Shown: positions 22,203 through 30,838 of the stretch, piece by piece
Layout of the letters: each line of letters begins with the position of its first letter
Position numbering within the stretch: the first letter of the stretch is position 1
From: Prosthecobacter debontii
GTDB taxonomy: Bacteria; Verrucomicrobiota; Verrucomicrobiia; Verrucomicrobiales; Akkermansiaceae
DNA length: 35,835 nucleotides
Assembly (NCBI GenBank): GCA_945870855.1
Contig: CAMBTP010000030.1
Coordinates: 1-35,835, forward strand
Reading direction: 5' to 3'
Notes under the pieces: generated by a model
The model's database searches: none
The model's input: only the letters and a program-made list of their open reading frames with translations
What the model was told of the DNA's origin: nothing
Position numbers and translations under genes: made by a program

Positions 22203-24254
22203 TCAGTCCACCAACGCCTTCAGCAGAGCATCTCGCGCATCCAAGTAATAAAGGATGGTGATCTTCGCCGCCATATCGTCTGGCAGGTCGTTCAACTGCC
22301 TGCGGCTGCTGATGGGCATCAGAATGCTTTGAGCACCTTTCTCGACGGCGATCTCGACGGCGGATACGGGGTTGAAGATCGTCTCGATGGAGCCTCCCAG
22401 ATTCAGCCCGCCGGTGACCATGAGGCCGCCCTTGATGCTCTTTTGGAGCAGCGAGGAGCATAGGGCGAGCAACACGCCGACACCAACCCCAGCACCGCTC
22501 TTGGCGCTGTCGAATGCCCTTAGCTGAGCGGAGAACTCGTGCTGGCGGGGATCGCGGTCACCAACGAGTTCTTTGGCACGGACGTAGAGGTTCTGTTCGG
22601 CGCAGCGGACGCTTTCCTTAAAAGCTGGAGGAGCAGGTTGATTCAATATCTTCACGCCGCTGCCGGGGCCTTCCGTGATGTCCACTCGATATAGGCCGGG
22701 GTTCTCTTCTCCCCCACCTGGCGACATCACCCATACTTGACCCGGCGGCAACGGATCGCTGCCGATGCTATCCTCACTGTAGAGTTCAGGCGTGGACACA
22801 AATTTCTCCACCCCTTCCTCTCCAAGTGTGTAGCTGAACTGGGTATTGCGGAACTCAGCGGAGCCAATCCGCTTCTGCTGCTCCTTAACCCGGCGGCGGC
22901 ACTCCAACCCAATACGCAGCGCCCATTCCAAGACCTCGTCTGAAACAGGAACCTCAGGATTTGGTGAGACAAGTTTAATCAGCCCACTTACGGTTTTTAC
23001 CACACCGGTTGTATCGCGGCCGCTCAATGCGCCTCCGAGATGCACCCGCCCTTGCAGCACGCTCTGTCGGCTTTGGCGTCGAAGCTGATTCCAACATTCT
23101 GATAGATAGTCGCTGACGAGACCAAAATGATCGGTAAGGATTTCGCGACTAACTTTCGGGACATCCCAGCCGGGGAGGTATGCATGGATACGATCCATGA
23201 ATGCGGTATCGTCCCGCATCTCCGCTGGCATTGGCCCGAACAGGTGTCCGATGCGCTGCTGGTGTTGAACGTCCACATCGAAATTACCGACCATGACCAT
23301 GCCGCCATCCGCGCGGATGCTTTCCTTGCCACGGCTGAACTCGCCGGACTCCATGTAGCCCTTCATGATGTTCACTCCGTCCTTCTGGTCAAAGGACACG
23401 CCGGAAATTTCGTCAAAGCAAACCACATCATACTGGCAAACCAATCCGCGCTGGCCGTTGCCGTTGTTAACAAACATCCGTGCCACTGAGGATTTGCCAC
23501 CAGACACGAGATGCGCATAAGGAGAAATTTGTTGGAAGAGATGGCTCTTGCCGGTGCCGCGCGGCCCCAGTTCCACCACGTTGTAGTTCCGCTCTACAAA
23601 TGGCACCATGCGCAAGAGAATCATGTCCCGACCGCGCTGTGAGAGTTTTTCCGGTTCCATGCCGATGCTGCGGATGAGGAAGTCCTTCCACTCTTCTACT
23701 GAGAATGCTTCCCGCCCTGCGTAGAGCGTAGGAAGAACCTCGCGCTTCGAGAGCTGGATCTCGCGCATAGTTTCAATGCCAAACGGGCGACCGTTTTTTT
23801 CCTGGGCGATGGTAGGATCATAAGACAGCTCGACTTCGGCATAGAATCCACCGGTGAGCATCCGCTCGTTGGCATGGACCATCGCCTCGCTGATCCTCAC
23901 GTCCTTCAACTGCACACTCGGCAGAGTGGCCAGAAACGAATCCGTTGTTGAGTCAAGTCGGGCGGTGATGATGTCGATCAGTTTGACGTGCCCCTTCTCT
24001 TTAGCCCGGGCTTTGAATAATTCGTGCTCGCCGGCGCGAATGGTCTTCTCTCCTAGCTGCCGCTCGACGATCTTTAGTCCCTCCGCGATTTCTTCCTCAT
24101 CCACCGAGGAGCAGTAGCGGCCAAGCAAGAACTCGGCGACGTAGGTTGGGACGGGATATTGTCCCTTGAATTTCCGCACAAGATCCTTGCGGACCACGTA
24201 GCCCTCGAAGGCTTTGGTGGCGATTTGGTCGATTGCATCCAGTGGTTCGCTCAT
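22203..24254 (-). CDS. brxL: BREX protein BrxL, AAA+ ATPase with Lon-like C-terminal domain
   Basis: 683 residues from the ATG at 24252-24254 (MSEPLDAIDQ), with GGAG nine bases upstream inside pglZ. Walker A is VELGPRGTGKSHLFQQ near residue 230 and Walker B VVCFDEISGV near 278. The C-terminal ~110 residues follow the Lon protease fold (GAGVGVGVLLALCSS, GGLNLGGSIETIF, ILMPISSRRQL). However, the positions of the Lon catalytic Ser and Lys appear to be Gly and Ile, so proteolysis is doubtful. BrxL of type 1 BREX forms DNA-encircling barrels needed for phage restriction but not for methylation. It starts four bases after the pglZ stop. Confidence 0.93.
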   Translation of the reverse strand: MSEPLDAIDQIATKAFEGYVVRKDLVRKFKGQYPVPTYVAEFLLGRYCSSVDEEEIAEGLKIVERQLGEKTIRAGEHELFKARAKEKGHVKLIDIITARLDSTTDSFLATLPSVQLKDVRISEAMVHANERMLTGGFYAEVELSYDPTIAQEKNGRPFGIETMREIQLSKREVLPTLYAGREAFSVEEWKDFLIRSIGMEPEKLSQRGRDMILLRMVPFVERNYNVVELGPRGTGKSHLFQQISPYAHLVSGGKSSVARMFVNNGNGQRGLVCQYDVVCFDEISGVSFDQKDGVNIMKGYMESGEFSRGKESIRADGGMVMVGNFDVDVQHQQRIGHLFGPMPAEMRDDTAFMDRIHAYLPGWDVPKVSREILTDHFGLVSDYLSECWNQLRRQSRQSVLQGRVHLGGALSGRDTTGVVKTVSGLIKLVSPNPEVPVSDEVLEWALRIGLECRRRVKEQQKRIGSAEFRNTQFSYTLGEEGVEKFVSTPELYSEDSIGSDPLPPGQVWVMSPGGGEENPGLYRVDITEGPGSGVKILNQPAPPAFKESVRCAEQNLYVRAKELVGDRDPRQHEFSAQLRAFDSAKSGAGVGVGVLLALCSSLLQKSIKGGLMVTGGLNLGGSIETIFNPVSAVEIAVEKGAQSILMPISSRRQLNDLPDDMAAKITILYYLDARDALLKALVD

Positions 24255-24258
24255 AAAT

Positions 24259-26583
24259 TTATTCTCCAAGGGTAGTGGGCAGGGAATCAATCACCTTTCC
24301 CGACGGATCCAACAAAACGATTTCAGCCCGCCGGCCGATGTCAGCGTCGTCTTCGAGGAAGATGGCCAGCTTGCCGTCGCCGGAGATGTTCACAGCCTGC
24401 TTGTTGGCGAGCATGGAGGTTTCCTGGTCAGCCTGCTGCGTGCGCACATCCACAGAGAACCCGGAGGATTCCCCGCTTACTGTGATTCGGCATTTGGCAC
24501 CCGTCCACTTGCCTTCCACTAGCCGGGTCGAGCCGCCTGACGTGCCACTGTTGGAAACGCGAAGAATCGGGGTGACCATTTCTTGGAGCGAGACGCCGCC
24601 GTGGGTGTATTCCATGGAGGCACGGAAGCAGCCGACACCCGGAGGGCTGGCGATGACGACATCCTCGTTCCAGTGCCATTTCAGCGTAGGCACATCGGTC
24701 TGTGAATCCGACTTCATCGCGGCACAGCGTCCCCAGCGGTGATCCGCAAGACCAGCCTTGAGTTCCACCTTGGGAAGACCTCCGGGGAGCAGGAGCCAGC
24801 CGTGGTCGGTCACCACGATCAACTCTGTCCAGCCAGCCTTCAGGAGAGCACCGATGCGGCTCGCCAGATCGCGCACTTCCGATTCCACGCTGCGGGCTAG
24901 TTTCCAGCCCTCGTTGTGGCCACGCTTGTCGAGGGAGCCGGCTTCCGTCCACGCAGAGCCGGAAGGGTCGCCGGTTTCGCCGGACTTTAGGAACTGCCAT
25001 CCACTCTCCCGGAGGGCGGTGATGAACCTGTCGTGCGTTAGAGGCTTATCGGTGCCGATCAAACGTGTGGTGAACGCATCACCTACATCCGCACCCTGCA
25101 CCTTGTCCGCGAGGGGTGAGGCTGCGGGCTTGGCGGTGGCAGTGACAGAAGGGATCGCAGACCACTCCCAGTCCTGCGTGGAGTCGATGCCAGCGCTTGC
25201 CAGTTCTTTTGCCAGGAGTTGGGCGACATCCATGCGCAGACCGTCGGCGAACAGGAGCAAACGTCCCGGGGCGGTGACATACGGCTTGGCGAGCTTCGAG
25301 ACCGTCTGCCCGTCGGCGCGGATCAGTTGCTGGAGTTGTCGGGCGGTGTCCTCCAACCATGGGAGATAAACAGCCCGCAGCGCGCCCAGCAGGGAGCCGT
25401 GCTGCTCCTGGGTTCCGCAGGCTGCCATTGCGGCGAGAGCAGCGGCGTCCACTTGCCAGCCGCTGATGGCGTATTGCTCGGCGTAGGCATGGGAGTTTGC
25501 CGCTCCGGGGACGGTCTGGCACGCTTTTGCCAGTTTCGCGAGCGGTTCGAGAGCTGTGGCCAGAGGACTTAGATCCAGTTTCTGCCAGGCATACGCACGG
25601 CGCGCGCCATGCTGCTTTTCCAGGGCGGCGATATCTTTGGCCGCTTCGTGCTGGGGCAGATCGACAAGTTTGGTAAGCGCTTGCTGCAGCATCCGCTCCT
25701 CCCGTTCGTTGAGATCCGGCCAGACTTCGGCCGTGTCGAACATCTGCGGGTCTTTGGGTGCCGCCCGCTTCAGCCATTCCACGATCCCGGCATAGTTCGC
25801 CGGCGCTTCCACAAAACGCTGCCAGGCCTTTTTCCAAGAATCCCCTCTACCGGCCAGCAACTGCGCCGCCTTGAGCGGCCCCTCCTTGACCGGATCGAAA
25901 CGGAAATCCGTTTTGCACTGTTGGCAGAAGGCTTTCCACTCCGCCTCCGAACTACGTTTCTGGAATCCATCCGGATCGCTTAGCCAGCGTAGCAGCAGGC
26001 CGGTGGCATCCGGGGCCACAGTGCCGTTGAAAAACTCCGCGTCCAGCCGCCGCCCGCGCAGTTGGCTAACAGGTCCGTCCAACAAGGTGGGCAGCGCTCC
26101 GGCCAGCGCGTCGAGCGTCTGCTGGTCCTTGGCCACATCGAGTTCCAGTCCACCGTGCTTGGAGACAAGGAACCCATAGGGGGTCCACTCTTTACCATTC
26201 ACATGCAGCCACATCACGCCGCGATACTGGAGTTCCACCAGCGCGGCGAGTTCCTGCGGGCAATCCTCCGCCGCACGCAGTTTATCGCGGCTGATGCCGG
26301 GTAGGTAAAAAATTGGCACCGTGCCTGCGGGTGGCGCGCCATCCACAGACCGGGCCTCGATGCAGCGCAGCCACAATGCTGGGCCGGTGCGTTTTGCGGC
26401 GTCGTAGTCTCCCAGCGCGAACAACTCGGGCACCAGCGCCTGGACTTGTGGCATGATGGATTCCCATAACCGCTCGGGATCGGGCCAGAGCACGGCGCAC
26501 GGCGCTACCTGATCGCCGGGTGCGAAGGCATGCGCCATATTGCGCAAGGCGGCGGTTAGGGTTTGTCCGAGTGTTTGGTTCAT
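24259..26583 (-). CDS. pglZ: BREX protein PglZ, alkaline-phosphatase-superfamily
   Basis: 774 residues. PglZ is a core, universal BREX protein with a metal-dependent alkaline-phosphatase fold and nuclease-like activity in some members. LLLFADGLRMDVAQLLAKEL near residue 447 supplies one metal-binding Asp cluster, and ELIVVTDHGWLLLPGG near 588 supplies the Asp-His pair. The N-terminal ~420 residues are the helical PglZ-specific part. The C-terminal ~90 residues include a small beta domain ending in LLDPSGKVIDSLPT. It follows pglX by 29 bases and precedes brxL by four bases, so it sits in the same operon. Confidence 0.92.
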   Translation of the reverse strand: MNQTLGQTLTAALRNMAHAFAPGDQVAPCAVLWPDPERLWESIMPQVQALVPELFALGDYDAAKRTGPALWLRCIEARSVDGAPPAGTVPIFYLPGISRDKLRAAEDCPQELAALVELQYRGVMWLHVNGKEWTPYGFLVSKHGGLELDVAKDQQTLDALAGALPTLLDGPVSQLRGRRLDAEFFNGTVAPDATGLLLRWLSDPDGFQKRSSEAEWKAFCQQCKTDFRFDPVKEGPLKAAQLLAGRGDSWKKAWQRFVEAPANYAGIVEWLKRAAPKDPQMFDTAEVWPDLNEREERMLQQALTKLVDLPQHEAAKDIAALEKQHGARRAYAWQKLDLSPLATALEPLAKLAKACQTVPGAANSHAYAEQYAISGWQVDAAALAAMAACGTQEQHGSLLGALRAVYLPWLEDTARQLQQLIRADGQTVSKLAKPYVTAPGRLLLFADGLRMDVAQLLAKELASAGIDSTQDWEWSAIPSVTATAKPAASPLADKVQGADVGDAFTTRLIGTDKPLTHDRFITALRESGWQFLKSGETGDPSGSAWTEAGSLDKRGHNEGWKLARSVESEVRDLASRIGALLKAGWTELIVVTDHGWLLLPGGLPKVELKAGLADHRWGRCAAMKSDSQTDVPTLKWHWNEDVVIASPPGVGCFRASMEYTHGGVSLQEMVTPILRVSNSGTSGGSTRLVEGKWTGAKCRITVSGESSGFSVDVRTQQADQETSMLANKQAVNISGDGKLAIFLEDDADIGRRAEIVLLDPSGKVIDSLPTTLGE

Positions 26584-26612
26584 AGTTTGTTCGTAAAAAT
26601 AATCCCTTTAGA

Positions 26613-29600
26613 CTAGGAAAGTCTCGCCTTCTCCTTCTGTTCCTTCGTTAGATTCACATCATTCACCCGGTCTCCGGTGAAGGCGCTGCCTTTCCAGAAC
26701 CAGGGGAACTCGGCCTTGTCGCGTTGGGGTTCTTTGCCTCGGTCTTTTTCCCACTTGATGTTGGGCTTGGTGCGGAGGAGGCCGGCTCCTTTTTTGCCGC
26801 CGGGGATGTCGGTGGCGAGGAAGGGGCGGATGTTCATGCGGACGCCGTCGTTGAGGTCGGGGTGCCAGCCGATGGCTTGCTTGGAAAGCGGTTTCCAGCG
26901 GACGAAGAGGTCGTAGGGCGGTTCGCCTTCGAGGATGAGCTTGAGGCGGGTTTGGAGGAGCTTGGCGGCTTGCAGCTTGGCATCACTGCCGGCCTCCTCA
27001 GCTTCCACGGCGGCTTGCTGGCGGCGGATCCAATCGCCGAGGTAGGCGTAGGTGAGGTTCTCTAGGGTGGCGTGGGTGAGATGGTGGTAATTCACCAGCG
27101 CACTGAAGCCGCTCTTGTGGCCGTCCCAGAGGTGCCAGATGAAGGGGCGGTTGTCGAAGAGCGCGCAGTGCTGCTCGAAGAACTCGTCGCGCAGCCAGTC
27201 TTCCAGTGATTCGGACTTGCTGCCTTTCTTGCCGCCCGGGCCGGCGCTGGCGATGAGGGCGGGCAGGTCGAGCTTACCCATGGCTTGGGCGAGTAGGGCG
27301 CGCAGGCGTTCGGCGGCGGGGGCTTCGCCCTTGGTGGCGGAGAGGCAGACGATGCCATCGTCATCCGCCAGCGTTTCCAGACCATCCGGGCCGAGCGCCG
27401 GGCAATCGGGAAAACTGGAACCGGTCTGGCGCGGCCACTGGTAGCCGAGCAACCGCGCCACGGCCACGTGCAACGGCTGGTCTGCCCCGGCAGGGTGGCC
27501 GTTGAACAGCCATTGCGTCGGGTCGCTGGAAAACGGCTTCGGCAATTCACCTTCCCAGTCATCAGGGTTAAATGGGATTTGTATTAATACCCTGTTTGTA
27601 ACGCCTAGGGCTGGACTAAGTCGCCGAACCTCTTCCTCGAAGGATGGTGAGTTGCAGAAAGCCCACACTTTTTTGATCAACGCCTGATCTTTCGGAACAA
27701 TCGCTGCGACACTGTTGTGATAAATCTCACCGTAATAGAGACCAGCACGCAGCGTCTTAACTCGGTTGATTACAACTCCGCGTCGCCCCCACGCTAGGTT
27801 TCCGCTTTCATGCATGTCATGGAGTTGATCGCGCGTTAGCGCTGCATAATCGTGTAGCTGTCCTTTTCCTTGCTCCCATCGAATGATGTCGTGTTGTCCG
27901 TCAAAGGGAGAGTTTCCATCGCTAGGAGCGCGACACGGAGACCATAGGCGCGAGTCAAGTTTATCGGCTTCCCAAAACCTGATAACCCAACGCGAAATAT
28001 CACCGGTTACGACTCCCTGATAGCACTCGCAATAATCGCCTAGCTGCGATGCCCCAGCTTCTCGCACATCAAAACCGATTCTCGCCTCGGGATTGTTGTG
28101 TTGATCCTTTTGTCCGACCATTCTTGGCAATTCCGACGCCAGAGCTTCTGCCTTCGTATCTGGTGTAGAGGATGAGCCAACATCCAATCCAAAGAGACAA
28201 TGGTCGACTCGCGGCTGCTCTCTGCAAAGCACGGCGAGAGCTACCGTCACTACCTCGCCACCTATGCCTTGGAAGGCCTTTGTGCCTAGCTTTGCAACAC
28301 CTGACCATTCTGATTCACTCAGCAGGCGGACGCGGAGTTTTTGGAAACCAGACTGGAATAGCCAATTTTGCGGAGTTACTAAGGCGATACTTCCACCCCG
28401 CGTATTGAAATCAATGCAGCGCTCAACGAAACAGGTTGCAAGGTCAGCTTTCGCCTCCGGATGCACTCGTTCACAGTAATCCATCAACACTTCATCCTGC
28501 TTGCCGCGTCCGAGGTAAGGCACGTTGGTGGCGACAAGCGTGAACTGGCCGGCGAGAATTTCCGCCGCCTTGGCCAGGCCGCGCGCGGTCACGGCCATTT
28601 CCTCCTTCGCCAAGGCTTCGGCGGACAAGTCATGCGCTTCGGCTTCTTTGGCCAGCGCCTTTTCCAGCAGCGGCTGGAGTTCATGGAACTCAAAGGAGAA
28701 TCCGGCACCGGTAGCTGTATTCGGATTGATGAGGCTACCAAGAACGGGGGCTTTCTCGAACAGACGGTATAAAGTCTGCATTCCGAATTTCAACCGGGGG
28801 TTGTCGCCCGCCATTTCAAGCCAGTCAGCTACGCGGGTGTTCGGCGCGAGGCCGGAGCAGGCCAGGTTCATCGCCGGCAGCTTGCAGTGGCCCACGCGCC
28901 GCCACGCGGCCAGCGCCAGGTTGAACGCGCCAATCTGCGTGCAGCGTGGGTCAATCTCCAAGCCGAACAGGTTGTCGCGGATGACCGCCGCCACCGCCGC
29001 CGCTTCGTCCAGCTTTTCCTCGGCTAGGCGCAAGGCCACCAACCGCTCGAACATCGCCACCACGAAATGCCCGCTGCCCATGCACGGGTCGAGGCATTTG
29101 AGTTCGGCAGCGGTTTTTGGCCAGCCTTCGAATGTGCCTGCGGCGGGAGTCCAAAGAAAGGATGAAGGATGAGGGATGAAGGATGAAGTGGGGGCAGCGG
29201 CTTCGCCGTCGGGGGGGACTTTGATGAAGCGGAGGTATTTCCAAGGGCAGCCGGGGAGTGCGCAGAACTGGCGCGCTTCCTCCTCGGTGGCGAATTTCAT
29301 CCTTCCGCCTTCATCCTTCATCCTTTTCCCCGCCCACCACGCACCGAGGGTGTTATCGAGGAGGAAGTCCACCATGTAATCTTCGGTGAAAAGCTGGGTG
29401 ACGGAGGGGAGTTCGTCCGCGCCGATCTTGTTACCGGATTTGTTGACGGTTTCCTTTTGGTCGGACTGCCAGAACTGGTAGCACCACCCGAGGCTGTCGC
29501 CAGCAGTGAAGACATCCATCGGCAAATCGGTGACGAGGGCGATGAGCGGATTGCGATCCTCGACGGGCAGCTCGACGGCTCCCGCAGGGTCGTCGGCACG

Positions 29601-30053
29601 AAAGATCTCCGGTAGCTCGGCAGCGGCGAAGCGTGCGGCGACGGCCCACGCATCCTTTAATCCTTGGGAAGGTGCGAGTTCCTCACAATCGTCCAAGGAG
29701 ACGTCCACCGGATTACCGGATGTGCTATGCAATGGCGAGATGAGGAGCTTGTTTTCCAACAGGTAGCGGGCGAAGAGGATGCGGTGCCACTGGTCATAGG
29801 CGAGTTTCTCGACGAGGTGAGTGATTTCGTAGCTGCCACGCTTGGTGTGGCTCTCACCATCGCCGAGCTGCCGTGCCTGCGCGCGGAGCTTGCGGCGCAA
29901 GGTGCGCTGAGCCTCATCCATGTGCGGGTAAGGATCTGGCTCGTGCACAGCGAGAGCTTCGAGAGACTTGCGCGCACCACCCGTGGCGATCTTGCGGGCG
30001 TGTTTAACGGCGCTTTCTAGCAGGCGGCGGTGGGGGGTGGTGAGGGAGCTCAT
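26613..30053 (-). CDS. pglX: BREX adenine-specific DNA methyltransferase PglX
   Basis: 1146 residues. PglX methylates one adenine in a non-palindromic site to mark host DNA. The AdoMet motif I is LDPCMGSGHFVVAMFERL near residue 325. Motif IV is LVATNVPYLGRGKQDEVL near residue 510: NVPY rather than the more usual NPPY. The long C-terminal half would hold target recognition and BREX-specific parts. Just before motif I two in-frame islands of heptamer-repeat peptide occur (MKDEGGRMK near 245 and SSFIPHPSSF near 292), see separate entries. The start overlaps the stop of the upstream glycosylase-like gene by one base (TAATG). Confidence 0.93.
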   Translation of the reverse strand: MSSLTTPHRRLLESAVKHARKIATGGARKSLEALAVHEPDPYPHMDEAQRTLRRKLRAQARQLGDGESHTKRGSYEITHLVEKLAYDQWHRILFARYLLENKLLISPLHSTSGNPVDVSLDDCEELAPSQGLKDAWAVAARFAAAELPEIFRADDPAGAVELPVEDRNPLIALVTDLPMDVFTAGDSLGWCYQFWQSDQKETVNKSGNKIGADELPSVTQLFTEDYMVDFLLDNTLGAWWAGKRMKDEGGRMKFATEEEARQFCALPGCPWKYLRFIKVPPDGEAAAPTSSFIPHPSSFLWTPAAGTFEGWPKTAAELKCLDPCMGSGHFVVAMFERLVALRLAEEKLDEAAAVAAVIRDNLFGLEIDPRCTQIGAFNLALAAWRRVGHCKLPAMNLACSGLAPNTRVADWLEMAGDNPRLKFGMQTLYRLFEKAPVLGSLINPNTATGAGFSFEFHELQPLLEKALAKEAEAHDLSAEALAKEEMAVTARGLAKAAEILAGQFTLVATNVPYLGRGKQDEVLMDYCERVHPEAKADLATCFVERCIDFNTRGGSIALVTPQNWLFQSGFQKLRVRLLSESEWSGVAKLGTKAFQGIGGEVVTVALAVLCREQPRVDHCLFGLDVGSSSTPDTKAEALASELPRMVGQKDQHNNPEARIGFDVREAGASQLGDYCECYQGVVTGDISRWVIRFWEADKLDSRLWSPCRAPSDGNSPFDGQHDIIRWEQGKGQLHDYAALTRDQLHDMHESGNLAWGRRGVVINRVKTLRAGLYYGEIYHNSVAAIVPKDQALIKKVWAFCNSPSFEEEVRRLSPALGVTNRVLIQIPFNPDDWEGELPKPFSSDPTQWLFNGHPAGADQPLHVAVARLLGYQWPRQTGSSFPDCPALGPDGLETLADDDGIVCLSATKGEAPAAERLRALLAQAMGKLDLPALIASAGPGGKKGSKSESLEDWLRDEFFEQHCALFDNRPFIWHLWDGHKSGFSALVNYHHLTHATLENLTYAYLGDWIRRQQAAVEAEEAGSDAKLQAAKLLQTRLKLILEGEPPYDLFVRWKPLSKQAIGWHPDLNDGVRMNIRPFLATDIPGGKKGAGLLRTKPNIKWEKDRGKEPQRDKAEFPWFWKGSAFTGDRVNDVNLTKEQKEKARLS
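29157..29188. repeat. In-frame heptamer repeat island in pglX, plus-oriented
   Basis: Tandem GGATGAA/GGATGAG units occupy these bases on the plus strand. In the pglX frame they encode SSFIPHPSSF, an insertion-like peptide just before the conserved TPAAGTFEGWP block. The opposite-oriented partner is at 29295-29327. Confidence 0.75.
29295..29327. repeat. In-frame heptamer repeat island in pglX, minus-oriented
   Basis: TTCATCC/TTCATCC-type units on the plus strand are the reverse complement of the 29157-29188 island. In the pglX frame they encode MKDEGGRMK between GAWWAGK and FATEEEARQF. With the partner it forms an inverted pair spanning 171 bases, and the intervening part is normal PglX sequence. 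Confidence 0.72.
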
Positions 30054-30838
30054 TAAATTTGTGTCTTGATAATGGCGAGCAATTCGTTACGGGGATTGGT
30101 GAAAGATTTGTCGCGGCGGAGGTCTATGCCGAAGACGAATTGCTCCAGTTTTTCAGGCGCCACTTCGATCTGGCGTGCCCAGTCGTTCATCAGCATGACA
30201 TACTCCACGTAGGTCTTCGACTGGACTACCTCTTGGTTTCTCAAGGCGATGGCTTTGTATTTAGCGAGGGATTTATGTGAGGGGATCGTGAACAAATCCC
30301 GCGCATCTTTGATACCTTTGGATTGGCCGCGGAGCGCGAAAAACGCGTTCGTCGTCCAACGGTCGAGAATCAAGGGCTTGGGATTCACCAGAGTGTCAGC
30401 GGCACCAACGAAGAAAAAGATTTTCGTAAAGAAACTCATTCCCACACCCGGAATGCAGTTTACACCGCAACGGCAACAACTGTGGAAAGCCTCCTCAAGT
30501 TCACCATCCTCCACCAACTTCCGAATGCGATTCAATCGTTTAAGCAATTCAGATTCATCGACAGCGAGCACTTGCTGTAGGCGCATGTCTTTTGTGGTGT
30601 CGATGTAGCCCCAGACAAAGGTGGCCACCGCAGCAAGAACTGGATCTGTCCATTCCGCGTAAAGTTTCACCAGATCTTCTCGTTGGATGGAGTTCGACGG
30701 GAACGCTTTGTAAAGGCGCAGCATCTGTGGCTGCTTCCAGCCGAGATAGGCCTTCCCAAATTGCGGCAATGTTTGGGCATTCAGTCCGCGAATGGCCTCT
30801 GCACGATCTTTCAGGTATGTTGGGAGGGTAGACATCAT
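30053..30838 (-). CDS. OGG/HhH-fold DNA glycosylase-like protein embedded in the BREX operon
   Basis: 261 residues. The central part resembles 8-oxoguanine glycosylase (OGG-like, HhH-GPD superfamily) proteins: a helix-hairpin-helix CIPGVGMSFFTKIFFFVGA at residues ~128-146, then KPLILDRWTTNAFFAL at 154-169. Asp159 there fits the catalytic Asp that follows the hairpin. Lys139 lies near, but not exactly at, the lysine of bifunctional glycosylases. Flanking helices (LLKRLNRIRKLVEDGELEEA; the Arg-rich C-terminus) may bind DNA. It overlaps brxC by four bases (ATGA) and pglX by one base, so it is translated with the core genes. It may excise a modified base on phage DNA or serve as a DNA-binding adaptor; both are inference. 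Confidence 0.65.
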   Translation of the reverse strand: MMSTLPTYLKDRAEAIRGLNAQTLPQFGKAYLGWKQPQMLRLYKAFPSNSIQREDLVKLYAEWTDPVLAAVATFVWGYIDTTKDMRLQQVLAVDESELLKRLNRIRKLVEDGELEEAFHSCCRCGVNCIPGVGMSFFTKIFFFVGAADTLVNPKPLILDRWTTNAFFALRGQSKGIKDARDLFTIPSHKSLAKYKAIALRNQEVVQSKTYVEYVMLMNDWARQIEVAPEKLEQFVFGIDLRRDKSFTNPRNELLAIIKTQI

